A stretch of DNA of 64,000 bases from CAVPMN01 sp963706425 (GTDB lineage: Bacteria > Actinomycetota > Acidimicrobiia > Acidimicrobiales > Acidimicrobilacustridaceae): contig CAVPMN010000001.1 in NCBI GenBank assembly GCA_963706425.1, forward strand, positions 744,001 through 808,000, in the 5' to 3' direction. The first letter of the stretch is position 1, and every line of letters starts with the position of its first letter. The notes under the pieces are model-generated. The model ran no database searches. It was not told the DNA's origin and saw only the letters and a list, made by a program, of their open reading frames with translations. Below are positions 18,686 to 26,929 of the stretch, one piece after another. Made by a program: the position numbers and the translations under genes.

Positions 18686-18785
18686 CGGGGCGATCGTAGG
18701 TGCCGCAGGCCTGCCCGGCGTCCCCGGTGGCGCCCGAACCGCCCCTCCCCGGAGCGGTCGGCGCGTGCTGTGCAACACTGCCGAG

Positions 18786-20192
18786 ATGACCGACACACCG
18801 TGGCTCGGCGACACCTGCTCGCTCGTCGAGGCGTTCCGCCGAGGCGACCGCACGCCAGTGGAGGAGCTCGAGGCCACGCTCGCCGCCATCGACAACAGCA
18901 CCCTCAACGCCTTCAGCTTCGTCGACCCCGAGCTCGCCCATCGCGCCGCTCGCACCGCCGACGTGGCGCTGCCGTTCGGAGGCGTGCCCTTCGGCATCAA
19001 GGAGCTCCACCGGTTCGCCGGCTGGCCCGACACCGACGGCTCGCTCGTGTTCGCCGACCGCATCGCCAGCTACACGTCGACCATGGTCGGCCGCGTGGTC
19101 GACGCGGGCGGCGCGGTGCCCGTCGGGCTCACCACCGCCAGCGAGTTCGGTGGGCTCAACGTGAGCGTCACCCGCCTGAACGGCATCACCGGCAACGGAT
19201 GGGATGCCAAACGCACCGCCGGCGGATCGTCGGGAGGTTCGGCCGCTGCGGTGGCCGGTGGGCTGGTCACCATTGCCACCGGAGGCGACGGGGGCGGCTC
19301 GATCCGCATCCCGGCGGGCTTCAACGGCCTGGTCGGCATGAAGGGCACCGCCGGTCGCATCTCCCGCGGGCCGTTCATGCGACCCGGTCCCATGACCGTC
19401 GTGCCGGGCTGCCTGGCTCGCTCGGTTCGCGACGTGGCCCGCTGGTTCGACGTCACCACGGGCGTCGATCCGCACGACCCCTACAGCCTCCCGGCGGATG
19501 GCCCCTGGGAAACCCGCCTCGACACCTTTCGACGCGACGGTGCGCTCGCCGGTCGCCGGGTGGCGATCATGCCCGACCTCGGTCGGGCGGTCGTGCGCAG
19601 CGAAGTGGCCGACGTGGTGCGCACCGCGGGCGAGGCGCTCGCCGCCGACGCCGGTCTCGTCGTGGTCGACGACGTCTCCATCGACCTGCCGAAGCTCGGC
19701 TTGGCCTGGGCCATGACCAACCTGGCCACGCTGCTCGCCGAGTTGGGCGACCGTTGGCCCGACTGCCGTGACGACCTCACCGAGCAGATGGCGTTCGGCC
19801 TCGAGATGGCGACCGACGGGTTCAACCTCGAGATGGCTGCCCGCTGCGAGAACGGCCGCATGAAGGCCTACGAGGCGATGGCCCGCGTCTTCGACCAGGT
19901 CGACTTCGTGATCTGCGCCACCAATCCCGACGTGGCCTACCCGGCCGAGGTCAAGGTGAACACGCGGGTGGGCGACACCAAGGTGGGCATCGACAACAAC
20001 GGCACGCTCACGATCCCCGCCAACATCTGCGGCAACCCGGCCGTGTCGGTGCCGGTGGGGTCATTCGACGGGCTGCCGATCGGCATGCAGGTGATCGGCC
20101 GGCACCACGAGGACGCCCTGCTGCTCGACCTGGCGCAGTTGGCCGAACGCGAGCGGCCGTGGCCCCTCGTGCCACCCAACGCGCCGATCTGA
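18786..20192 (+). CDS. amidase (amidase signature family)
   Basis: 468-residue amidase-signature enzyme. The Ser-cisSer-Lys triad is visible: Lys in FGIKELHRFAG, cis-Ser in RTAGGSSGGSAAAVAGG and nucleophile Ser in GGDGGGSIRIPAGF. The C-terminal block PANICGNPAVSVPVG and GLPIGMQVIGR is typical. It hydrolyses an amide or related bond of unknown substrate; the lack of gatB/gatC neighbours argues against tRNA amidation. ATG 18786 fits the family N-terminus. Confidence 0.9.
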   Translation: MTDTPWLGDTCSLVEAFRRGDRTPVEELEATLAAIDNSTLNAFSFVDPELAHRAARTADVALPFGGVPFGIKELHRFAGWPDTDGSLVFADRIASYTSTMVGRVVDAGGAVPVGLTTASEFGGLNVSVTRLNGITGNGWDAKRTAGGSSGGSAAAVAGGLVTIATGGDGGGSIRIPAGFNGLVGMKGTAGRISRGPFMRPGPMTVVPGCLARSVRDVARWFDVTTGVDPHDPYSLPADGPWETRLDTFRRDGALAGRRVAIMPDLGRAVVRSEVADVVRTAGEALAADAGLVVVDDVSIDLPKLGLAWAMTNLATLLAELGDRWPDCRDDLTEQMAFGLEMATDGFNLEMAARCENGRMKAYEAMARVFDQVDFVICATNPDVAYPAEVKVNTRVGDTKVGIDNNGTLTIPANICGNPAVSVPVGSFDGLPIGMQVIGRHHEDALLLDLAQLAERERPWPLVPPNAPI

Positions 20193-20271
20193 CCACTTTT
20201 CGTCGGCCTCGAGGGGCGAACGGGCCGGACGGCCCTGCATGGTTGTCACACCCCCTGGGCATCATGGAGAC

Positions 20272-20523
20272 ATGGATGCACAGCTGCGACTGATCGCTCC
20301 GAGAGACCTCGCTTCGAGCGAGACCGATCGCCCGGTCCGGCCCTCCACCCGACGGGGCGACCAGCCGAGCCCTCGGCCGCTGCCCGCGAGCTGGCGGCTC
20401 ACCACCACCACCCGCGAGATCGGGCGTAAGGGCGTGGCCCAGGCTCGCGAGGCGCTCCAGCAGGCGAGGCGCACCGGGCCGTCCGACGCTCGCGAGGGCG
20501 CCGACCGCTCCCGCGCCGCCTGA
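20272..20523 (+). CDS. small basic protein of unknown function (83 aa)
   Basis: Not assigned to a named family. Its C-terminal half (LPASWRLTTTTREIGRKGVA, then QAREALQQARR) resembles a short conserved actinobacterial protein in which WRLD-x-TR-x-IGR-x-G is the core; this is from memory and uncertain. The N-terminal half is Pro/Arg-rich and probably disordered. ATG 20272 is preceded by GGAG. It lies between the amidase and thiolase genes, on the same strand. Confidence 0.6.
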   Translation: MDAQLRLIAPRDLASSETDRPVRPSTRRGDQPSPRPLPASWRLTTTTREIGRKGVAQAREALQQARRTGPSDAREGADRSRAA

Positions 20524-20554
20524 CGCCCACCGCTCGCGTCGGTAGGCTGCCGCC

Positions 20555-21733
20555 ATGAGCGACGTCGTCATCATCGATGCAGTCCGTTCCCCCATCGGCC
20601 GACGGGGCGGCGGCTTGTCCACCATGCACTCCGCCGACCTGCTGGCCGAGGTGCTCAAGTCACTGATCGACCGATCGGGCGTCGACCCGGCCGAGGTCGG
20701 TCAGGTCGTGGGTGGCTGCGTCAGCCAGGTCGGCATGCAGGCGTTCAACGTCGCCCGCACCGCATGGCTCACCGCCGGTCTGCCGATCAGCGCGCCGGCC
20801 ACCACCGTCGACAGCCAGTGCGGCTCGTCCCAGCAGGCCACCAACCTCGCCACCAGCTTGGTCGGGTCGGGTGTGGTCGACGTGGCCGTCGCCTGTGGCG
20901 TCGAGATCATGAGCCAGGTGCCGATGGGAGCCAGCCTCGGTCGGGGCCTCGGCGTCGGCAAGGCGGTGCCGAAGAGCTACTTCGAACGCTACGAGTTCAC
21001 CTCCCAGTTCGAGGGGGCCGAGCGCATCGCCGACAAGTGGGGCATCAGCCGCCGCGACTGCGACGAGTTCGCGGTGCGATCCCAGCACCTGGCCGCGCAG
21101 GCGTGGGCCGAGGATCGCTTCGCCACCCAGATCGTCGGCATCGACGCCCCGGACCTCGACGACGAGGGCAAGCCCACGGGCAGCACCCACCGCGTCGAAC
21201 GCGACGAAGGCCTGCGTGAGACCACCCTCGAGGGCATCTCCTCGCTGAAGGCCGTGGCCCGTGAAGACGGTGCCCACACCGCGGCGAGCTCCTCGCAGAT
21301 CTCCGACGGCGCGGGGGCCGTGCTGCTGATGACCCGCGAGAAGGCCGACGCCCTGGGCCTCACGCCCATGGCCCGCGTGGTCGACACCTGCCTCATCGGG
21401 GTCGATCCCGTCCTCATGCTCACCGGGCCCATCGACGCCAGCCATCACCTGCTGGCCCGCAACAAGATGGCGATGAGCGACATCGACCTGGTCGAGATCA
21501 ACGAGGCCTTCGCCTCGGTGGTGCTGTCGTGGGAGAAGGAACTGCATCCCGACATGGACGGGGTGAACCCCAACGGCGGGGCCATCGCCCTCGGTCACCC
21601 GCTGGGTGGGTCGGGCGCCATCCTGCTCACCAAGGCCGTGCACGAACTGGCCCGGTCCGACAAGAGCACCGCGCTGGTCACCATGTGCTGCGGCGGCGGG
21701 CTGGGCACCGGCACCATCATCGAACGCATCTGA
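20555..21733 (+). CDS. thiolase (acetyl-CoA acetyltransferase family)
   Basis: 392-residue thiolase. The acylated cysteine is in DSQCGSSQQA (about residue 91), the NEAFA block in LVEINEAFASVV, the active His in NPNGGAIALGHPLGGSGA and the second cysteine in MCCGGGLGTG. It either condenses two acyl-CoA units or cleaves 3-ketoacyl-CoA; with acyl-CoA enzymes nearby, a degradative role (fatty acid, steroid or similar) is plausible but not shown. Soluble, cytoplasmic. Confidence 0.92.
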   Translation: MSDVVIIDAVRSPIGRRGGGLSTMHSADLLAEVLKSLIDRSGVDPAEVGQVVGGCVSQVGMQAFNVARTAWLTAGLPISAPATTVDSQCGSSQQATNLATSLVGSGVVDVAVACGVEIMSQVPMGASLGRGLGVGKAVPKSYFERYEFTSQFEGAERIADKWGISRRDCDEFAVRSQHLAAQAWAEDRFATQIVGIDAPDLDDEGKPTGSTHRVERDEGLRETTLEGISSLKAVAREDGAHTAASSSQISDGAGAVLLMTREKADALGLTPMARVVDTCLIGVDPVLMLTGPIDASHHLLARNKMAMSDIDLVEINEAFASVVLSWEKELHPDMDGVNPNGGAIALGHPLGGSGAILLTKAVHELARSDKSTALVTMCCGGGLGTGTIIERI

Positions 21734-21817
21734 TCCACACCTGATCGGCCCCGCTCGCTGCGGGCCCACCTCGACGGCCGAGCCGTCCGACGACTGTCAT
21801 GCACGAGGGGTCGATCG

Positions 21818-22366
21818 ATGGGGTCACAGCTGCGTAGGTGCGTCGCGGCGATGGCCGTCGCGGTCGCGGCGACATCCGCGGTCGCCTCGGCCTGCGGTTC
21901 GCCGGCCGACCGAGTGCCGGCGCGCACCCAGGTCCCCACCGTCACCGACGTGGTCGACGGTGACACCGTGGTGGTGCGCATCGGCCACACCGACGAGCAC
22001 GTGCGCCTCATCGGGGTCGACACGCCCGAGACCAAGCATCCGAGCAAGCCGGTCGAGTGCTTCGGCGCGGAGGCCGCCACCTTCACCGCAGCCGTGCTGC
22101 CCCCGGGCACCGAGGTGCGCCTGGTCGGCGACACCGAGGAGCGCGATGCGTTCGGCCGCCTGCTGGCCTATGTGTGGCGCGCCCACGACGGGGTGTTCGT
22201 CAACCTCGAGCTCGCCGCCCAGGGCTATGCCGACCTACTCACCATCGCGCCCAACGTGGCCCACACCCGCGAGCTCGCCGACGCGGTCGCCGCGGCCCGC
22301 ACCACGGGTCGAGGGCTGTGGGGCGCCTGCGGGGGCCCAGGCGTGCCGGCCGACCGCGGGCGCTAG
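21818..22366 (+). CDS. thermonuclease (SNase) family lipoprotein
   Basis: 182-residue exported nuclease. A lipoprotein signal peptide ends in VASAC (lipobox, Cys about residue 27). The SNase domain follows: VVDGDTVVVR (metal Asp), VRLIGVDTPE (Arg and Asp/Glu of the active site), and DAFGRLLAYVW (second Arg). The C-terminal GRGLWGAC is normal for the family. It probably degrades DNA or RNA outside the membrane. Confidence 0.87.
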   Translation: MGSQLRRCVAAMAVAVAATSAVASACGSPADRVPARTQVPTVTDVVDGDTVVVRIGHTDEHVRLIGVDTPETKHPSKPVECFGAEAATFTAAVLPPGTEVRLVGDTEERDAFGRLLAYVWRAHDGVFVNLELAAQGYADLLTIAPNVAHTRELADAVAAARTTGRGLWGACGGPGVPADRGR

Positions 22367-22376
22367 CGTCTCCCAG

Positions 22377-23207
22377 GTGACCACGCTCGCCGAACGACTG
22401 GGCTATGCGCCCGACGACCGGTTGCTCATCATCAACTGCGACGACCTCGGCGTGTGCCACGCCGCGAACGTGGCGGTCTACGAGTCGCTGCGCAGCGGCC
22501 TGGCCACCAGCGCCACCCTGATGGTGCCCTGCCCCTGGGCGCGGGCGGCTGCCGCCTCCTACCTCGGTGAGGATGTGGGTGTTCACCTCACCCTCAACGC
22601 CGAGTACGACCTCTATCGCTGGGGGCCCATCACCCAGTCCCCCAGCCTGCTCGACGGCGACGGTGGCTTCCCGCGCACCGTCGCCGATGTGTGGGACCAC
22701 GCCGACCTCGACGAGGTGCGGCGGGAGTGCCGGGCCCAGATCGAGCGCGCCATCCTGTGGGGCTTCGACGTCAGCCATCTCGACTCGCACATGGGCACGC
22801 TGCAGCTGAAGCCCGAGTTCTTCGACGTCTACCTCGAGATGGCGGTCGACTTCGGCCTGCCACTGCGCCTGTCGGGGGCGTCGACCGAGCCACTCGTCGG
22901 GTTCCCCTTCCGGCGTCTGGCCGCAGAGGAGGGGGTCGTGTTCCCCGACCACTTCGTGCTGGTGTCAGGAGTCGGGAGTCGCCGGACGATCGAGAAGCGC
23001 ATCTTCGACCTGCGCCCCGGCGTCACCGAGATGTACGTCCACCCCGCCGCCGACACCCCCGAGCTGCGGGCGCTCGCACCCGACTGGGCCAACCGGGTCG
23101 ACGATCACCACCTGGTCAACCACGACACCGGGTTGCGCACCATGATCGAGCGGTCGGGCGTGAAGCTCATCGGCTTCAGGGAGCTGCGGGCGCTCCAGCG
23201 GGCCTGA
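22377..23207 (+). CDS. ChbG/YdjC-family carbohydrate deacetylase
   Basis: 276-residue YdjC/ChbG/HpnK-like protein. The metal-binding DD is in LLIINCDDLGVC, with further metal-site histidines in VGVHLTLN and HLDSHMGTLQ; EMYVHPA near the end holds the late His. These enzymes remove acetyl groups from diacetylchitobiose or related sugars; the actual substrate is unknown. GTG 22377 starts 10 nt after the SNase stop. Confidence 0.87.
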   Translation: MTTLAERLGYAPDDRLLIINCDDLGVCHAANVAVYESLRSGLATSATLMVPCPWARAAAASYLGEDVGVHLTLNAEYDLYRWGPITQSPSLLDGDGGFPRTVADVWDHADLDEVRRECRAQIERAILWGFDVSHLDSHMGTLQLKPEFFDVYLEMAVDFGLPLRLSGASTEPLVGFPFRRLAAEEGVVFPDHFVLVSGVGSRRTIEKRIFDLRPGVTEMYVHPAADTPELRALAPDWANRVDDHHLVNHDTGLRTMIERSGVKLIGFRELRALQRA

Positions 23208-23225
23208 CCCGACGGGCACGAGACG

Positions 23226-24077
23226 TCAGGGGCGCGCCTTCAGGTAAGTGCGAAACGACCGCGACACCGTGGCGCCGGCCTTGGCATAGAAGCGCACCGG
23301 ACCGACCCACGAGATCTCGACGTCGTCGAACTTGGCCACCATCAGGTCGCGACACAGCTCGCCGAGCAACGCCCGACCGACACCGCCCGAGCGACGGCTG
23401 GGGTCGGTGCCCATCGGGCCGATCCACCCCGCCCGGTTGACCGAGTGGCAGGCGAAGCCGACCGGCCGACCTGACATCTCGTCGAACGCGCCGTGACCAC
23501 CACCCTGTTCGGCCGCACGATGCAGCTCGGCCAGCCAGTGCGGCCAGTGGCCGCCGACGAAGTCGGCGACGGCGGCCACCTCCGCATCGTCGAGCAGGCG
23601 CCGCACGACCACCCCCGATGGCACGGGGGCCCGGAAGGTCGCGGGCAGCGACATGTTGAGCTCGCTGCCGGTGCCCTGATAGCCACACGCCTCCGCCAGG
23701 CACAGCATCCCCAACATGGCGGTGTCGACGCCGGGCCACAGGTAGAAGGGCGCCGAGTTGGCCAGCTGCACACTCGAGGCTCCGTGATCGAAGGCCCACG
23801 ACTCGGCCGCCTCCACCAGCGCCGACCCGGTGCCCTGTCGATGGGCGTCGGGGTGCACGACGACCAGCTTGATCCACCCCAAGCGGTGCTCGCCGAACGA
23901 TCGCACCACCGCCGACACCGCGCCCTGGTCGTCACCGGTGCCGAGCACCACGCCGCCGTCGTCCCAGCAGCACGCCAGCAGCTCGTCGGCCGTGAGCCGT
24001 TCACCAGGCAAGGCCAGGTCGGTGAGGCCGAGCAGATCTGCGAGACGATCGGGGCTCCACTCGCCGATGACGGCCAT
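23226..24077 (-). CDS. GNAT-family N-acetyltransferase with two GNAT repeats
   Basis: 283-residue acetyltransferase with two GNAT modules. The first has the acetyl-CoA loop VVVHPDAHRQGTGSALVEAA (about residues 75-95), the second TDPSRRSGGVGRALLGELC (about 225-245). Substrate unknown. Start at 24077 (MAVIGEW) is chosen over the longer frame to 24104, which would leave almost no promoter space before the divergent cyclase gene. Confidence 0.83.
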   Translation of the reverse strand: MAVIGEWSPDRLADLLGLTDLALPGERLTADELLACCWDDGGVVLGTGDDQGAVSAVVRSFGEHRLGWIKLVVVHPDAHRQGTGSALVEAAESWAFDHGASSVQLANSAPFYLWPGVDTAMLGMLCLAEACGYQGTGSELNMSLPATFRAPVPSGVVVRRLLDDAEVAAVADFVGGHWPHWLAELHRAAEQGGGHGAFDEMSGRPVGFACHSVNRAGWIGPMGTDPSRRSGGVGRALLGELCRDLMVAKFDDVEISWVGPVRFYAKAGATVSRSFRTYLKARP

Positions 24078-24152
24078 GGCCCACGACCCTAGCGACGGCA
24101 CCATGGGCGTAGCGTGAGCGTCGAGAGCAGAGCGGCGGAGAGTAGGCCCCGA

Positions 24153-25601
24153 ATGTCACCAGCCGAGAGCGAGCGCCCCATCCGGCTCCTCGTGGTCGAC
24201 GACGAACCCGACGTGCAGACCCTGTTCGAACTGCGATTCCGACGCGACGTGCGAGCCGGCCGCTACGAGATGACCTTCGCCACGAGCGGCCAGCAGGCAC
24301 TCGACATCGTCGCGTCCGAGCAGGAGCTCGACGTGGTCGTGACCGACCTCAACATGCCGGGGATGGACGGTCTCGAGCTCCTCGATCGACTGGAGAGGCT
24401 CGATCTCCCTCTGAAGACGATCGTGCTCACGGCGTATGGCGACATGCAGAACATCCGCGCCGCCATGATGCGGGGCGCGTTCGACTTCCAGGTGAAGCCG
24501 CTCGACCTCGACGACCTGAGAGCCACCATCGCCAAGGCGGCCGCGGTGGTGGCCAAGCTGCGGGCCGGCGAGGTGGCCCGTCGCGAAGCCGATGCCCTCG
24601 AGGAGCGCAACCGCCACCTCCGTGACCTCTTCGGCAGATACGTCAACGACGAAGTCGTCGACCAGCTGCTGCGCGCGCCCGACGGGCCGAAGCTCGCCGG
24701 TGAGCGGCGCACGCTCACTGCCCTCATGGCCGACATCCGTGGCTTCACGAGACTCACGGAGGAACATCCGCCGGAGGTCGTCGTCCGCGTGCTCGACAGC
24801 TACTTCGAGGTGGCCTGTGAGCACATCCTCCGGCGCGGCGGGACGATCAACGAGATCCTCGGCGACGGGCTGTTGGTGTTCTTCGGTGCGCCCCTCCCCG
24901 ACCCTCGGGCAGCCGAGCACGCCGTGGCGGCGGCGATCGAGCTCCAGCTCGCCATGGCCGAGCTCAACCGCCGGCACCGGGCGGGCGGGCTCCCCGAGCT
25001 GGCCATCGGCATCGCCATCCACACCGGGTCGGCGGTGGTGGGCACGGTGGGGTCGGACCGACGCCTGAAGTACACGGCGGTCGGACCCACGCTGAACCTG
25101 CTCGGCCGGATCGAGAGCCAGGCGCGGGGAGGTCAGGTGCTGATCTCGGAGGCGACCTACCGGGAGGTGCACGACATCGTCGCCGTCAGCGGCGAGTTCA
25201 CCGTGAACCTCAGGGACGTGGCCGATCCGGTGGTGCTCCGGGGGGTGAGAGGCATCGGCGGCGATCACCGGCGTCATCTCCCGTCGAAGGCGACCTCCAT
25301 GATCGACGTTCCGCAGGCCCAGCCGTTGACCATCCGGCGAGTGATCGATGAGCGCCTCGGCGACCCTGCGCCTGGTCGGCTGCTGGCCGCGGGCGTCGAC
25401 GCGGCAAGGGTGAGCACGCCGCTGATGTTGGCGCCCCTCGACGACGCGGCCATCGAGCTCGGCGGTCAGGCGGTCTTCGGACAGGTGACCGAATGCGAGG
25501 TGGACGACGACGGCTGGTGCGAGCTGACCCTCGTGTACGCGTCGATCTCCGACGCCGCACGTCGCGAGATCACTCGTGCAACCGGCGCGCCCGACTACTG
25601 A
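24153..25601 (+). CDS. response regulator with class III nucleotide cyclase domain
   Basis: 482-residue protein: REC domain (about 1-130; acidic LLVVDDEPD, phospho-acceptor Asp in VVTDLNMPGMDG, Lys in QVKPLD), a helical linker (EERNRHLRDLFGRYVNDEVV), a class III cyclase domain (about 180-370; metal Asp in MADIRGFT and ILGDGLLVFFGAP, transition-state Asn/Arg in PTLNLLGRIES), and a C-terminal PilZ-like tail ending ASISDAARREI. At the purine-selecting positions, usually Lys and Asp in adenylate cyclases, I read Glu (INEILGDG) and Pro (AVGPTLN), so the product is uncertain. GTG 24114 is an alternative start. Its end overlaps the convergent Crp-type gene by 7 nt. Confidence 0.88.
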   Translation: MSPAESERPIRLLVVDDEPDVQTLFELRFRRDVRAGRYEMTFATSGQQALDIVASEQELDVVVTDLNMPGMDGLELLDRLERLDLPLKTIVLTAYGDMQNIRAAMMRGAFDFQVKPLDLDDLRATIAKAAAVVAKLRAGEVARREADALEERNRHLRDLFGRYVNDEVVDQLLRAPDGPKLAGERRTLTALMADIRGFTRLTEEHPPEVVVRVLDSYFEVACEHILRRGGTINEILGDGLLVFFGAPLPDPRAAEHAVAAAIELQLAMAELNRRHRAGGLPELAIGIAIHTGSAVVGTVGSDRRLKYTAVGPTLNLLGRIESQARGGQVLISEATYREVHDIVAVSGEFTVNLRDVADPVVLRGVRGIGGDHRRHLPSKATSMIDVPQAQPLTIRRVIDERLGDPAPGRLLAAGVDAARVSTPLMLAPLDDAAIELGGQAVFGQVTECEVDDDGWCELTLVYASISDAARREITRATGAPDY

Positions 25602-26233
25602 GCGAAGCGTTCGAGTGCGTCCAGGTCGGTGACCGACAGCCGGCCACGCGACACCGCCACGGCTCCGGCGGCCTGCAGTTCGCCGAGCGTGGCGTTGAGC
25701 GTGGGACGGGTGGTGCCGACGAACTCGGCCAGATCGTGCTGGGTGAGCACGACGGCCGAGGACGTGAGCTCGGACCGATCGAGCGCTCGGGCGATGTCGC
25801 CGATGCGGCGGGCGGTGCGTGCTCTGGCGGGTCGTCCGAGCAGGTCGACCAGGCCGTGGGAGAGACGGCGGGTCTGATCGCTGAGCTGGGCCATGAGCGC
25901 GGCACCCACGTCGATCGACTGGTCGCGCAACGCCTCGAACACGGCCAGGGGGATCTGCAACACCACGCAGTCGGTGAGCGCCACCGCCTGGTCGAGATGC
26001 AGATGCGCGTTGGCCGGCAGCAGGGCTGTGTCGTCGAGCAGATCACCCCGGGCCCTGACGTCGACCACCGCCGGATCGCCATCGGGCGTGGTCGAACGCA
26101 CGAGCAGCACCCCGTCGTGCACCACGTGGACCACCTCGAGCGGGTCACCGACCGAGAACACCGATGCTCCGGCGCTGATCCGGCGTTCCCGGCTGCGCTC
26201 GACCAACTCAGGGATCTCGTGGAGGAGGGTCAC
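25595..26233 (-). CDS. Crp/Fnr-family regulator (second of a pair)
   Basis: 212-residue Crp/Fnr-type protein. The N-terminal cyclic-nucleotide-like barrel (VFSVGDPLEVVHVVHDGVLL) lacks a clear full cAMP phosphate-binding cassette. The C-terminal helix-turn-helix is LTQHDLAEFVGTTRPTLNA. Its GTG start lies within the stop of the upstream Crp-type gene (GTGA), so the two are co-translated. It may respond to a nucleotide made by the convergent cyclase; this is inference from position. Confidence 0.85.
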   Translation of the reverse strand: MTLLHEIPELVERSRERRISAGASVFSVGDPLEVVHVVHDGVLLVRSTTPDGDPAVVDVRARGDLLDDTALLPANAHLHLDQAVALTDCVVLQIPLAVFEALRDQSIDVGAALMAQLSDQTRRLSHGLVDLLGRPARARTARRIGDIARALDRSELTSSAVVLTQHDLAEFVGTTRPTLNATLGELQAAGAVAVSRGRLSVTDLDALERFAQ

Positions 26234-26871
26234 GCGTCGACTCCCGGACGGGCAGCCGACGAGTCGAGGACGTGCACTCTGCCGCGACCGACGCTGACCA
26301 CGCCCTCCTCGGCCAACGAGCTCAGGATCTGGTTGACGGTCACCCGGCTGACACCGACATAGGCGGCCAGATCGTCCTGAGTGAACGGAATCGGCCCGGC
26401 GAACAGCTCGTGCAGGCGGTGGAGCTGGACCACGAGGCGGCCGCGCGCGTCGAGATGGCGCGCGTCGAGCAGCCGTTCGACGAGCCGACGGTTGGTGCGG
26501 GCGAGCGACTCTGCCATCGCCCGCCTGATCATGGGGTGTCGGTCGCGCAGGTCACGGAAGTGCTCGGCGGGCACCGCCCGGGTGACGCACACGTCGAGAG
26601 CCTCGACGGTCGCCGAGCGGCGAGGGTCGTCGGAGAGCACGGCGATCTCGCCGAAGTGGTCACCCGGTCCGAGGACGGCGAGCGTCAACGACTCGTCGAG
26701 GGCGCCATCGGCCCGCACGATCACGTGGCCACGCTCGATGACGTGCACGGTGGTCGCCACGTCGCCCTCGCGAAAGAGGATCTCTCGACGGCGGAACTGG
26801 CGCCGGCGAGATGCCTGCCGCAGCGCCTGGGAGCTGTCAGGGCCGAGCAGCTCGAGCAGCGGCGCGGCCAT
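26230..26871 (-). CDS. Crp/Fnr-family regulator (first of a pair)
   Basis: 213-residue Crp/Fnr-type regulator. The barrel domain reads REILFREGDVATTVHVIERG, with the phosphate-cassette-like GDHFGEIAVLSDDPRRSATV (FGE and R-S-A-T as in cAMP-binding proteins). The helix-turn-helix is FTQDDLAAYVGVSRVTVNQI. ATG 26871 is chosen; the longer frame overlaps the upstream ATPase gene. It is better equipped to bind a cyclic nucleotide than its partner. Part of a minus-strand run: ATPase, Crp 1, Crp 2. Confidence 0.88.
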   Translation of the reverse strand: MAAPLLELLGPDSSQALRQASRRRQFRRREILFREGDVATTVHVIERGHVIVRADGALDESLTLAVLGPGDHFGEIAVLSDDPRRSATVEALDVCVTRAVPAEHFRDLRDRHPMIRRAMAESLARTNRRLVERLLDARHLDARGRLVVQLHRLHELFAGPIPFTQDDLAAYVGVSRVTVNQILSSLAEEGVVSVGRGRVHVLDSSAARPGVDA

Positions 26872-26929
26872 ATGGCCGATGCTAGGGCGGCCCACCCGCT
26901 CCGGCGGGGTCCCTGGTGCGTCGAGCGGT

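Noticed and set aside
20222..20235. GGGCCG-GA-CGGCCC as a terminator after the amidase
   Set aside because: The loop of 2 nt is too small for a normal hairpin and no U-run follows.
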